Source: Flavobacterium subsaxonicum WB 4.1-42 = DSM 21790
GTDB lineage: Bacteria; Bacteroidota; Bacteroidia; Flavobacteriales; Flavobacteriaceae
DNA length: 64,000 nt
Direction of reading: 5' to 3'
NCBI RefSeq assembly: GCF_000422725.1
Contig: NZ_AUGP01000017.1
Location: 434,001 to 498,000 of the forward strand
Shown in pieces: positions 16,617 to 25,556 of the stretch. Under the pieces are notes generated by a model. It worked only from the letters and a program-made list of their open reading frames with translations. It made no database searches and was not told the origin of the DNA. Position 1 is the first letter of the stretch; every line of letters starts with the position of its first letter. The position numbers and the translations under genes are program-made.

Positions 16617-19010
16617 CTACAAGCGCCCTTTCTCTTCGCTGTCCTGCCTTGCAGTCTTGCCCTCCAGTTTCTGGTTGCCAAAACGGTACCTAAACTGTAA
16701 CCTAAAGGTTTGGGTGTCGGCATAATTATCGGTATAGCTATACTGGTTGGCATAGCGGGTAGTAATGGTTTGGCGCTGCCCTTTATAAATATCAGAAAAT
16801 ATAACGGCCAGTTCGGCTTTGCCTTCCCAAAAAATCTTTTTAAGGCTCATGCTAAGGCTGGAAATTTGCCCGTAGTTATTTGTACCCTGCACCGATGCCG
16901 ACTGGTAGAAAAAATTAGCCTCTGCCAGCCAGTCTTTTTTCCTGCTCAGGTTAAAGCGGTTGTTTAGGCTGGTACTGGCATTCCACTTTTTGTTGGTGTA
17001 AAACCCGCCGTCCGGCCCCTGAAAAGTATTCTCAAGGTAGCTAACATCGGCCTGCCAGCCCTGCTGCCACCAGGCAAAAACATCTATGTTGGTATTAAAG
17101 CTAAGCCCCAGCGCCCTGTTATCTTTAATATTGGTAAACTGTGTTACTAATGTACTGGTGGCATAATCCTGGTAAGTAATTTCCATAGATGGTTTTTTCT
17201 CGTAGTTGTAGTACACATCAAAATTATATTTCTCTTTTAAAGTGTACAGCAAACTGAAATTATGCGATATAGCCGGCTGTAAACGTGGGTCGCCCGTACT
17301 ATAAGCATACGGATTGGCATACAGCCTGAAAGGGTTTAACGCCGAATATTGCGGACGGATAATGCGCTTGCCGTACGACAGCCCTATCTGGTTATTATCA
17401 TTAGCCTTATACATGGCATACAGGGTTGGAAACACCTTAAAATAGTTTTGCTTATTAACCTCGGCCGTTGTAACCGAATTGCCTTTAAGGTGGGTATACT
17501 CTCCCCTAAGCCCCGCCTGTAGGCTCCATTTACCAAACTCTTTATTAAGGCTGGTATAGCCCGCAAAAACCGACTCATCATACAAAAAGCGGTTATCCAT
17601 AGCCATGTCCGACTGCGAATCGTTTAAATAACTAAACTGGTTTTTGGCATTAACCAGTCCGTAGCGCAGGCCGGCTTCTATGGTATATCCTTCTTTCTCG
17701 CCGTTAAAATCGGCCTGGGCAGAAAAAAGGCTAATGCGCCTTGTATCGCCACTAATAATGTTATTGATACGGTACGGATCTAAGCCCGGTAATGAAAAAG
17801 CCGCCAATACCCCCTGGTCCTGGTTAAAGTAGTGGCGTGTAAAATCCGACGAAAAGGTTAGCTTGTTCTTATCGGTAAACTTGTGCTCAAAAGAGCCGTT
17901 AATGGTATTATTTTTTTGAGGATAATCACGGTGGTTGTGGGTAGTATAGATAGAATCCAGCTGCCCGCCTGCGCCATATATAGACGTATTGCCATCAAAA
18001 TGGGCGGTACTTTTAAGGCTGAAAAATCCGTTTACACCCACATTAACGGTGTTTAGTGTATCCAGCTGGTATTCTGCCGTAAGGTTGTAACTGTTTTGCG
18101 ATGTGGCCCTGTAATTGGCCTCTTCCCTGCTCTTCCAGATAGATTGCGTGTTGCCCGCCGCATCAGAATACCGCACCTCGGTATCGCTCTCGTTGTAGTA
18201 ATGCCCGGAGCCAAACATATAGCCCCCGTAAACCGAAAACTTGTTGTTTTTATAGTAATGGTTGGTAGAGACCACACCTTTAGGATACATGGTTTGCACG
18301 TAAGCCCCCGATAGCGATGCCTTGTAGCCCTTAGACCCGTTCTTTTTCATTTTTATGTTGAGCACCGCACTGCCCTGCGCCTCATATTTGGCAGGCGGCG
18401 TGGTTATAACCTCCACCGATTTTATGTCTTCGCCGTTGGTGTTTTCCAGCAGGTTTTTAAGCTCTGTTCCTGTAAGGTACACCTTCTTATCGTTAATGGT
18501 AACCAGGATGCCGCTGCTTCCCCTTATCGATAGTCCGTTCATACCAACGGTAACACCGGGGGTCTTTTTAAGTATTTCCCACGCATTGTCAGATGATAGT
18601 ATGGAATTCTCCACGTCAAATTCCAACCGGTCAATTTTACGGCGCACCACCGGGCGTTTAGAGTTAATAACCACATCGTTAAGTTCTTTTGCGGTTTCGT
18701 TCAGTATAACATCGGACACTTCGGTAGCACCTTCAATAGCAATGGGCTTTTTATAATCGGCAAAACCCAAAGCGCTTATCTTTAAAATGTAGTTGCCGGG
18801 TGTAATACCGGTTATCGCAAAGCGGCCGGCCTCGGTGGTTAACGTAGCTTTATATACTGCGGAATCCTGCACCTGCAGTAATACCACATCGGCAAAAGCC
18901 ACCGGGTTTTTAGCAGCGTCTTTTACGTTGCCCGAAACGCCCGGGCTTTGTGCCATAGCCCTGAGGCTAAAGAGCAGTAACAAAATGATTTTGATTGATG
19001 ATGAACCCAT
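16617..19010 (-). CDS. Outer membrane beta-barrel protein, TonB-receptor-like with carboxypeptidase-regulatory domain
   Basis: Outer membrane protein of about 797 residues. I start it at the Met giving MGSSSIKIILLLLFSLRAMA, a good signal peptide; the frame extends nine codons further upstream. Residues about 22-105 form a carboxypeptidase-regulatory-like domain, about 110-220 a plug-like region (VRRKIDRLEFDVENSILSSD, then SVEVITTPPAKYEAQGSAVL), and the rest a barrel (OMP_b-brl_3 type) with many aromatic strands. The final 15 residues are charged rather than ending in Phe. It is divergent from a histidine kinase/response regulator pair across a region with phased repeats, so it is probably their target. 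Confidence 0.93.
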   Translation of the reverse strand: MGSSSIKIILLLLFSLRAMAQSPGVSGNVKDAAKNPVAFADVVLLQVQDSAVYKATLTTEAGRFAITGITPGNYILKISALGFADYKKPIAIEGATEVSDVILNETAKELNDVVINSKRPVVRRKIDRLEFDVENSILSSDNAWEILKKTPGVTVGMNGLSIRGSSGILVTINDKKVYLTGTELKNLLENTNGEDIKSVEVITTPPAKYEAQGSAVLNIKMKKNGSKGYKASLSGAYVQTMYPKGVVSTNHYYKNNKFSVYGGYMFGSGHYYNESDTEVRYSDAAGNTQSIWKSREEANYRATSQNSYNLTAEYQLDTLNTVNVGVNGFFSLKSTAHFDGNTSIYGAGGQLDSIYTTHNHRDYPQKNNTINGSFEHKFTDKNKLTFSSDFTRHYFNQDQGVLAAFSLPGLDPYRINNIISGDTRRISLFSAQADFNGEKEGYTIEAGLRYGLVNAKNQFSYLNDSQSDMAMDNRFLYDESVFAGYTSLNKEFGKWSLQAGLRGEYTHLKGNSVTTAEVNKQNYFKVFPTLYAMYKANDNNQIGLSYGKRIIRPQYSALNPFRLYANPYAYSTGDPRLQPAISHNFSLLYTLKEKYNFDVYYNYEKKPSMEITYQDYATSTLVTQFTNIKDNRALGLSFNTNIDVFAWWQQGWQADVSYLENTFQGPDGGFYTNKKWNASTSLNNRFNLSRKKDWLAEANFFYQSASVQGTNNYGQISSLSMSLKKIFWEGKAELAVIFSDIYKGQRQTITTRYANQYSYTDNYADTQTFRLQFRYRFGNQKLEGKTARQDSEEKGRL

Positions 19011-19063
19011 GATGATTGTTTTGATTGATTGTTGCAAATCTCTGCAAATACATTGGGTTGCAC

Positions 19064-19177
19064 GGTTAATGCTGGGTTAATAACAGGTTAATAGGCAGGG
19101 CAAAATAAGGCGGTAAACCATTTTGCGCCAATCAAATTAACCGTGTTACACTTTTGTGAGTTAACGATGGGTTAACG
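19064..19177. promoter_or_regulatory. Phased direct repeats, probable response-regulator binding sites
   Basis: Three GGTTAAT copies start at 19064, 19075 and 19086, exactly 11 bases apart. One inverted copy (ATTAACC) is at 19136-19142. Two GTTAACG copies start at 19160 and 19171, again 11 bases apart. Direct repeats spaced by one helical turn are the usual binding sites of OmpR/PhoB-type regulators, and such a regulator is encoded by the divergent operon. The first group lies 54-82 bases upstream of the outer membrane protein start; the last pair ends 35 bases before the kinase -7 box. Confidence 0.75.
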
Positions 19178-19211
19178 CATTATTTTTTAAAGGGCATGTG
19201 CCATAATACAG

Positions 19212-19219
19212 TAGCTTTG
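19212..19219 (+). promoter_or_regulatory. -7 box of the two-component operon
   Basis: TAGCTTTG lies 22 bases before the ATG at 19241. It falls inside the longest possible reading frame, so the kinase must start at 19241 rather than at 19196. Confidence 0.7.
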
Positions 19220-19240
19220 TATATTGTTTTTGCCTGTATA

Positions 19241-20590
19241 ATGAAACGTAAAATTGCCCTTTTAATTACCGGATGCATTATAACCGTAGCAGCACTTGCC
19301 TGCATACAGGGCTATTTTATATTTAACACCTACAAGCTGTACGCTAAAGAGGCCGATGGCGCCATACGGCAACAGCTCCTAAAGCTGGAAACCACCGGAA
19401 AATTCGACACTATAAATGCGGTGTGGATGGAAAACACCTCCCGGTTTATGGACGAATACCACCGCGGGCAAAGCACCAAAGAGCAATATAAAACGAACAT
19501 TGCTAAAATAAGCGATTCGCTATCTAAGGTTATGTCGCGGTTTATAATCAAGGAGCGTTTTTTTGAAGGTTACAATGTTAGCTACAGCAATTATATAGAT
19601 AATGTTATACTTTTTAGAGATTGCCAGAAGGAGGGCGATACCCTGTTTTCTGAAAAAATACTGCTGTATGGCAACAATACCGAAAATGCCGAAGAGCTGG
19701 ATGCATCGCAGTCTAACTGGCATGGCAGTATTCCGCAGGCCAGTCCCGATGATGTAAGCCTGGATTTTGAAGTTATTACCAAACGCTCCTATAGTATTGC
19801 CAACTGGCAAACAGAGGTAGCTGCAAAAATGGTTGGCCTGCTTATTTTTACAGGTGCTTTACTGGCTTTTGTGGTGGTGCTGTTTTATTTTTCGATTAAA
19901 AACCTTATTACCCAAAAGAAAACCGCCGATATAAAGACCGACTTTGTAAACAACATTACCCACGAGTTCCAAACGCCTATAGCCGCTATGGATATTGCCG
20001 TTAAAACTCTGCAACGCAAAGAGCAGGAGCTAACGCCAGATCAGTTTAACAACACCCTTTCTATTATAAGCAGGCAAAACCAGCGCATGCAAAAGCTGTT
20101 TAGCCAGGTTACACAGGCATCGGTTGCAACCGATGTTATACCTACCTCTCATGCAGAGGCTTTAAACTGCAACGACATTAAGCAGATAGTGCACGATTTT
20201 ATGCTCTCTGGCCCCAACGTAACCATCCATTGCCCTAATGGTAATGCCACTATTTATATAGACCGTTTTCATCTTGCTACCCTGCTAATTAACCTTCTGG
20301 ATAATGCCGTTAAATATGGCGGCAGCAACATTACAATAGCTCTGGAGGATGTTGATGGTAATGCGGTACTCTCTGTAACCGATGATGGCATGGGCATTCC
20401 TCAAAAAGAAAAAACGGTTATATTTGATAAGTTTTACCGCGTGCAAAAGGGCAACATTCACAACACTAAAGGCCTGGGGTTAGGCCTGCACTATGTGCGC
20501 CAGATTACCGAAGCCTACAAAGGCAGCGTTGCCGTTACCGGCGATGAAGGCCACGGAAGCACCTTTACACTATCTATACCGTTAGCATGA
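19241..20590 (+). CDS. Sensor histidine kinase
   Basis: Membrane-bound kinase of 449 residues from the start chosen here (MKRKIALLITGCIITV). A first helix at about 5-27 is followed by a periplasmic sensor region of about 180 residues and a second helix (LLIFTGALLAFVVVLFYFSI). The HisKA phosphoacceptor reads VNNITHEFQTPIAAMDIAVK. The ATPase domain has the N box LINLLDNAVKYGG, the G1 box TDDGMGIP and the G2 box KGLGLGLHYV. The gene overlaps the response regulator by 4 bases. The signal is unknown; the divergent outer membrane protein suggests envelope or transport control. Confidence 0.95.
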   Translation: MKRKIALLITGCIITVAALACIQGYFIFNTYKLYAKEADGAIRQQLLKLETTGKFDTINAVWMENTSRFMDEYHRGQSTKEQYKTNIAKISDSLSKVMSRFIIKERFFEGYNVSYSNYIDNVILFRDCQKEGDTLFSEKILLYGNNTENAEELDASQSNWHGSIPQASPDDVSLDFEVITKRSYSIANWQTEVAAKMVGLLIFTGALLAFVVVLFYFSIKNLITQKKTADIKTDFVNNITHEFQTPIAAMDIAVKTLQRKEQELTPDQFNNTLSIISRQNQRMQKLFSQVTQASVATDVIPTSHAEALNCNDIKQIVHDFMLSGPNVTIHCPNGNATIYIDRFHLATLLINLLDNAVKYGGSNITIALEDVDGNAVLSVTDDGMGIPQKEKTVIFDKFYRVQKGNIHNTKGLGLGLHYVRQITEAYKGSVAVTGDEGHGSTFTLSIPLA

Positions 20591-21279
20591 AACACATTCT
20601 TTTAGCCGAAGACGATTTTGATTATGCCAGTATTTTAAAACAATACCTGGAGATATCCGGCTTTAGGGTTACATGGGCTAAAGATGGTGCCGAAGCCCTG
20701 GCTGTTTTTGCTGCTACCCAGCCCGATATTTGTGTTTTTGATGTGATGATGCCCAAAATGGATGGCTTTACGCTGGCTGAGAATATCATTACCGATTATC
20801 CTGAAACGCCTATTGTGTTTTTAACCGCAAAAGGATTAAAAGAAGATAAAATTAAGGGGCTTAAGCTTGGCGCTGATGATTATGTGGTTAAGCCCTTTGA
20901 GGCCGACGAGCTGATATTGCGCATTAATAACATACTTAGGCGTACGCAACGATCAGCGCCGGTAAGCGCTAACAATAAACAGCAAATTACTATTGGTGGG
21001 TATACCTTTAATACGGCAAACTACACCCTTAGCTTTAATAATATTGTACACCGCCTTACCGAAAAAGAGGTACACCTTATAAGCTACCTGAACAACAACC
21101 GCAACCGCCTGCTTAAACGCGAAGACATATTGACGGAAATTTGGGGCAGCGATGATTTTTTCTCGGGCCGCAGTATGGATGTTTTTATTAGCCGTTTGCG
21201 TAAGTATTTTAACGAAGACCCCGGTATTACCATTACTGGATACCGGGGCCTTGGATTAGAATTTAATGTAGCGCAGTAA
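20587..21279 (+). CDS. Response regulator transcription factor, OmpR family
   Basis: A 230-residue DNA-binding partner of the kinase upstream. The receiver domain (1-120) has the acidic pair EDD, the phosphoacceptor Asp in CVFDVMMPKMDGFT, the Thr in VFLTAKG and the Lys in DDYVVKPFEADEL. The C-terminal winged helix (about 135-228) includes LTEKEVHLISYLNNNRNRLL and SMDVFISRLRKYF. The start codon overlaps the kinase stop (ATGA). The phased repeats upstream of the kinase gene are its probable targets, implying autoregulation. Confidence 0.96.
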   Translation: MKHILLAEDDFDYASILKQYLEISGFRVTWAKDGAEALAVFAATQPDICVFDVMMPKMDGFTLAENIITDYPETPIVFLTAKGLKEDKIKGLKLGADDYVVKPFEADELILRINNILRRTQRSAPVSANNKQQITIGGYTFNTANYTLSFNNIVHRLTEKEVHLISYLNNNRNRLLKREDILTEIWGSDDFFSGRSMDVFISRLRKYFNEDPGITITGYRGLGLEFNVAQ

Positions 21280-21666
21280 CTATCTGTTAATAGATATTGG
21301 CTCTTTATTTTCGTTTATGGCCACAAAGGTAAAGTTACCCGTTATGGCTTTTTCCCTCTTTAGGGAATACATATCTTCTACAAAAATCTCTACGTGCACC
21401 TGCATACTGGTGTTGCCAATATGGCCTACTTTACCAATAAACTCGGCAAAAGTACCGGCAGGTATCGGCTTTTTAAAGTCGATACGGTCGCTGCTAACCG
21501 TAACCACACGCTGGCGGCTAAAACGGGTAGCGGTAATAAAGGCAACCTCATCCATTAAATGCATGGCAGCGCCCCCAAAAAGTGTATCGTAATGATTGGT
21601 AGTATTAGGAAAAACCGCCTTAAAAATGTGGGTTTCGGCGGCTAATATTTTTTCTTCTAAAGTCAT
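21280..21666 (-). CDS. Acyl-CoA thioesterase, hotdog fold
   Basis: A 128-residue enzyme of the YciA/BFIT-like hotdog group, which hydrolyses acyl-CoA thioesters in the cytoplasm. Characteristic are NTTNHYDTLFGGAAMHLMDE (loop and central helix of the hotdog) and RIDFKKPIPAGTFAEFIGKV. It lies 10 bases downstream of fabH on the same strand, so the two are probably co-transcribed. Its stop codon directly abuts that of the convergent response regulator. Confidence 0.92.
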   Translation of the reverse strand: MTLEEKILAAETHIFKAVFPNTTNHYDTLFGGAAMHLMDEVAFITATRFSRQRVVTVSSDRIDFKKPIPAGTFAEFIGKVGHIGNTSMQVHVEIFVEDMYSLKREKAITGNFTFVAINENKEPISINR

Positions 21667-21676
21667 TTATTATTGT

Positions 21677-22681
21677 TTAGTTATTTCTTACATCGCCCCA
21701 AACCATATAGGTAGCACCCCAGGTAAACCCGGCGCCAAAGGCAGTAAGAAGTATTTTATCGCCCGGCTTAAAGTCGTTCTTAAAATCCCACAGGCAAAGC
21801 GGCAGTGTGCCGGCCGTGGTATTGCCGTAGCGTTCTATATTTACTTTAATTTTTTCTTTGGGTATATCCAGCCTCTCGCCTACTGCATCTATAATACGCA
21901 GGTTGGCCTGGTGCGGTATAACCCAGTCGATATCCTGTGCGGTAAGGTTGTTTTTTTCTAACACCTGTTTGCAGGCATTGCTCATACCTTTAATAGCATT
22001 TTTAAAAACGGTGCGCCCATCCTGTTGTACAAAATGTTTTTTACCGGCAACTGTTTCTGCCGTAGCAGGAAATTCAGATCCTCCGGCCGGTACAGATAGT
22101 ATGCTTCCGCCAAGGCCATCGGTCATAAAAATATTATTTTGTATGCCTGTAGCAGTATCCTGGGTAGGCTCTAAAAGCACCACCCCGGCGCCATCGCCAA
22201 AAAGTATACAGGTGTTACGGTCTTCGTAATTTACAATGCTGCTCATTTTATCGGCACCAATTACAAGCACTTTTTTATACCTGCCGCTTTCTATAAACAT
22301 ACCCCCGGTTGAAAGGGCATATAAAAAGCCGCTGCAGGCGGCATTAAGGTCTAAACCAAAAGCGTTAAGCAGGCCTGCTTTGTGGCAAACCAGCGCGGCT
22401 GTTGGGGCTAATATATAATCGGGGGTAGAGGTAGCTAAGATAAGGCAATCTATTTCCTCCGGTTGGATATTGTAGTTTTCGAGAAGGTTTTTAATGGCTA
22501 AAACCGCCATATCGCTTGTTGCCATGCGCGGATCTGACGCAATTCGTCTTTCTTTAATACCCGTTCGCGCAATTATCCATTCGTTAGAAGTCTCCACCAT
22601 TTTTTCCAGAGCGGCGTTATCTAAAACAGTATCAGGCACATATCCGCCCACGGCAGTAATTACTGCATTTGTTAGTGTCAT
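21677..22681 (-). CDS. fabH: 3-oxoacyl-ACP synthase III (FabH)
   Basis: Condenses acyl-CoA with malonyl-ACP to start fatty acid synthesis. The 334 residues fit the family length. The catalytic triad is visible: Cys in LNAACSGFLYAL, His in WVIPHQANLRI and Asn in ERYGNTTAGTLP. The N-terminal NEWIIARTGIKERRI motif is typical. This may be one of several FabH paralogues, since the gene pairs with a thioesterase rather than with plsX/rpmF, so a specialised role cannot be excluded. Confidence 0.94.
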   Translation of the reverse strand: MTLTNAVITAVGGYVPDTVLDNAALEKMVETSNEWIIARTGIKERRIASDPRMATSDMAVLAIKNLLENYNIQPEEIDCLILATSTPDYILAPTAALVCHKAGLLNAFGLDLNAACSGFLYALSTGGMFIESGRYKKVLVIGADKMSSIVNYEDRNTCILFGDGAGVVLLEPTQDTATGIQNNIFMTDGLGGSILSVPAGGSEFPATAETVAGKKHFVQQDGRTVFKNAIKGMSNACKQVLEKNNLTAQDIDWVIPHQANLRIIDAVGERLDIPKEKIKVNIERYGNTTAGTLPLCLWDFKNDFKPGDKILLTAFGAGFTWGATYMVWGDVRNN

Positions 22682-22716
22682 GTTCTTGGTCTTGTATTCA
22701 AAACGATAAAGATAAT

Positions 22717-22756
22717 AATTCTGCCTGCATATAGCCTAATCTATACAGGCAGAATT
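22717..22756. terminator. Strong hairpin between metE and fabH
   Basis: 11-bp perfect stem AATTCTGCCTG / CAGGCAGAATT with an inner TATAG/CTATA pairing. It lies 9 bases after the metE stop on the minus strand and just before fabH. No T-run follows, so it may stabilise the metE 3' end or terminate weakly. Confidence 0.6.
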
Positions 22757-22765
22757 AACAAAATA

Positions 22766-25075
22766 TCAGGAAATGGCTAATTGTTTCGCCCTTAAATCTT
22801 TAGCCGCGGCTACCATTTGTGTAAGCGCTTCCTTAGTTTCGGGCCAGTGGCGGGTCTTAAGCCCACAGTCCGGGTTAACCCAAAGCTGCTCCTGCGGTAT
22901 AACCAATGCTGCCTTATCCATAAGGGCAACCATCTCATTTTTAGATGGTACGCGTGGCGAATGAATATCATATACGCCGGGACCTATCTGGTTAGGGTAT
23001 TTAAAATCGGCAAAAGCATCCAGCAATTCCATCTGAGAGCGAGAGCATTCTATCGTAATTACATCGGCATCCATATTGGCAATATCCTGAATAATATCGT
23101 TAAATTCAGAGTAGCACATGTGCGTATGTATCTGCGTTGCATCGCTAACCGATGATGCCGATATCCTGAAGGCTTTAACCGCCCAGTCCAGGTATTCGCG
23201 CCACTGGTTTTTGCGCAACGGAAGCCCCTCGCGTATGGCCGGCTCATCGATCTGGATTACCCGGATGCCCGCAGTTTCCAGGTCGGAAACCTCATCGCGA
23301 ATGGCCAGTGCAATCTCGGTACAGGTAGTGCTGCGGGGCTGGTCGTTGCGTACAAAAGACCATTGCAGTATGGTAACTGGGCCCGTAAGCATACCTTTTA
23401 CTATTTTATTGGTAAGCGATTGCGCGTAAGCCGACCATTGAACCGTCATGCCCTTAGGCCTCGAAACGTTGCCATAAATAACCGGTGGCTTAACGCAGCG
23501 GCTGCCATAGCTTTGTACCCAGCCATTTTTGGTAAAGGCAAAGCCTTGCAGCTGTTCGCCAAAATATTCTACCATGTCATTACGTTCAAACTCGCCGTGC
23601 ACCAACACATCCATGCCAATAGACTCCTGGAAACGGATGGTTTCTTCGGTTTCTTTTTTAACCAGTTCTTCGTAATGACTTTGCGTAATGCTGCCTTTTT
23701 TAAGCTGTGCCCTCCAGCTGCGCACCTCTGCCGTTTGCGGAAACGACCCAATAGTTGTGGTGGGGTACAATGGCAATTGCAGCGCAAGTGCCTGTATATT
23801 TTTACGGATGCTGTACGGGCTGTTGCGTTTGGCATCATCTTCTGTAATGGCAGCCACCCTGTTTTTAACGGCAGTGTTGTGTATTAGGGCCGATGTTTTA
23901 CGCGCAGCATTTGCCGTAATATTTTCTTTAAGGCTGTTGGCAGCATTGGTAATATTATCGCTATTGGCCAGTTGTTTAAGCACAACAACCTCGTTTATTT
24001 TTTGTCTGGCAAATGCCATCCATTGCTTGATTTCGGCACTTAATGTAGCCTCGTTGGTTTCAAGGCCGAGGTCGCATGGCGAATGCAGCAGCGAGCACGA
24101 TGGCGATATGATAATTCGGCTTTTGCCGATTTTCCTGGCCACGCGGTCTATAATTTTAAGCGATGCCGTAAAATCGTTCTTCCAGATGTTACGCCCGTCT
24201 ACCACACCAAGCGAAAGGCTTAGCCCTTCGGGCACAATAGCCAGTACATCGTCTAACTGCTCTGGGCAGCGCACCAAATCTAAATGCAGGGCGCATACCG
24301 GTAACGAAACCGCTAACTGCGTGTTATCGCGTAAGCCCTCAAAATACGTGGCCAGCAAAACCTTTAGGTTAGGGAAAGCATTTTTTATCTCGTTATATAC
24401 ATGCGTAAACGCCGCTTTATCTTTATCGGTAAGGTCTAACGCCAGGAAAGGCTCATCAAACTGAATCCATTGTGCGCCGTTTGCAACCAGTTCTGTAATA
24501 ATTTCGAGGTATACCGGCAGTAGCTTGTTTATAAGGTCGATCCTCTCAAAACCGGCTTCTTTTTCTTTACCCAACAGCAGGTACGATACCGGGCCAATAA
24601 TAACCGGCTTGGTAATAATGCCGTTTGCTTTGGCCTCTAAAAACTCGTTGGTTATTTTTTTTGAGAAGAAGGTAAACTCCTGGTCTTTATAAAACTCAGG
24701 CACTATATAATGGTAGTTGGTGTCGAACCACTTGGTCATTTCCATAGCGGTAACGTCGAGCCCGTTTTGCTGATAGCCGCGCGCCATGGCAAAATACAGG
24801 TCGGTAAGGCTATCTGTACCCAGTGCATTATACCTTTTAGGTATGGCCCCAAGGGTTAAGGAAAGGTCTAATACCTGGTCGTACAGCGAAAAATCGTTAG
24901 ACGGAATAAGGTCGATTCCCGCCTCTTTTTGCAGGTTTAGGTTTTGCAGCCTTAGCTGTTGGGCTGTGTGCAGTAGCTCTTGTTGGGTGGTGTTGCCTGC
25001 CCAGTAGTTTTCGCAGGCTTTTTTGAGCTCTCTGTTGCTACCAATACGCGGGTAGCCAAGATTGTTTGTGAACAT
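22766..25075 (-). CDS. metE: Cobalamin-independent methionine synthase
   Basis: Transfers the methyl group of 5-methyltetrahydropteroyl-polyglutamate to homocysteine without B12; cytoplasmic and zinc-dependent. The 769 residues match the family. The N-terminal barrel begins [20 protein letters not shown]. The C-terminal barrel has [10 protein letters not shown], the homocysteine region [14 protein letters not shown], and zinc ligands in HTHMCYSEF and in [10 protein letters not shown] cobalamin riboswitch lies in its leader. The B12-dependent enzyme is encoded in the same window, so metE is expected to be shut off when B12 is available. Confidence 0.98.
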   Translation of the reverse strand: MFTNNLGYPRIGSNRELKKACENYWAGNTTQQELLHTAQQLRLQNLNLQKEAGIDLIPSNDFSLYDQVLDLSLTLGAIPKRYNALGTDSLTDLYFAMARGYQQNGLDVTAMEMTKWFDTNYHYIVPEFYKDQEFTFFSKKITNEFLEAKANGIITKPVIIGPVSYLLLGKEKEAGFERIDLINKLLPVYLEIITELVANGAQWIQFDEPFLALDLTDKDKAAFTHVYNEIKNAFPNLKVLLATYFEGLRDNTQLAVSLPVCALHLDLVRCPEQLDDVLAIVPEGLSLSLGVVDGRNIWKNDFTASLKIIDRVARKIGKSRIIISPSCSLLHSPCDLGLETNEATLSAEIKQWMAFARQKINEVVVLKQLANSDNITNAANSLKENITANAARKTSALIHNTAVKNRVAAITEDDAKRNSPYSIRKNIQALALQLPLYPTTTIGSFPQTAEVRSWRAQLKKGSITQSHYEELVKKETEETIRFQESIGMDVLVHGEFERNDMVEYFGEQLQGFAFTKNGWVQSYGSRCVKPPVIYGNVSRPKGMTVQWSAYAQSLTNKIVKGMLTGPVTILQWSFVRNDQPRSTTCTEIALAIRDEVSDLETAGIRVIQIDEPAIREGLPLRKNQWREYLDWAVKAFRISASSVSDATQIHTHMCYSEFNDIIQDIANMDADVITIECSRSQMELLDAFADFKYPNQIGPGVYDIHSPRVPSKNEMVALMDKAALVIPQEQLWVNPDCGLKTRHWPETKEALTQMVAAAKDLRAKQLAIS

Positions 25076-25236
25076 TTTTTTTTGCTTTTAAAAAATTAAT
25101 AAATTAGTTAAAAGCCCTTTTGCCCATTTCACAATGCCTTAAAGGAAGTATATAGCGGTACCGGCACGATACAGTTATCCTGTAACGGGGGAGGTTCAAC
25201 CAATAGCTCCAGATCGCGAAAGCATTGTCAAGTTAG

Positions 25237-25415
25237 TTATGGCAGGTCTCCTGACTTGTAACATTTTTACCGTCCTTCCCACCTGTACAGGCAGTGGACA
25301 ACATGGGTAAAAACTTTTGCGTTACTTACAGTTGCGCGACAGTTCGTGATTTGCACACGATTCCCTTTTAATACCGGCTTTCGCCGATAACCATTTCCGT
25401 TTGAAAGAAATTAAG
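25237..25415 (-). promoter_or_regulatory. Cobalamin (B12) riboswitch of metE
   Basis: Read on the minus strand, the leader contains the conserved core GGGAATCGTGTGCAAATCAC, then ACTGTCGCGCAACTGTAAG, the CCACTG segment, and the B12 box AAGTCAGGAGACCTGCC (25241-25257). These are the hallmarks of the AdoCbl riboswitch family. About 160 bases separate the B12 box from the metE start and should hold the expression platform. The outer limits given are approximate. Confidence 0.93.
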
Positions 25416-25431
25416 TAAAGAACTTAGGCGG

Positions 25432-25439
25432 CAAATATA
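25432..25439 (-). promoter_or_regulatory. -7 box of the metE leader
   Basis: TATATTTG on the minus strand directly upstream of the riboswitch. An AACAATCT / AGATTGTT inverted repeat (25442-25462) abuts it, but this is part of the local TTAGAT-type repeats. Confidence 0.65.
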
Positions 25440-25440
25440 G

Positions 25441-25556
25441 GAACAATCTTTTTTAGATTGTTGGATTTTTTTAGATAGTTAGATTATTAGATCGTTACTC
25501 TGTCAGGCTTTAAATCGTATTCTTAAATCTAAATATCTAAAAGTCTAACAATCCTT
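25441..25556. repeat. AT-rich repeats between metE leader and the GlxA-like gene
   Basis: Short TTAGAT/TTGGAT-type units. One block (about 25451-25480) and another (about 25530-25555) are imperfect inverted copies of each other. Similar sequence occurs at 28183-28215. No gene is seen. Confidence 0.55.

Noticed and set aside
25442..25462. Operator for metE (AACAATCT / AGATTGTT next to the -7 box)
   Set aside because: The palindrome is made of the same TTAGATTGTT-type repeat that fills the neighbouring gap, so it is probably repeat sequence; the riboswitch already accounts for control.
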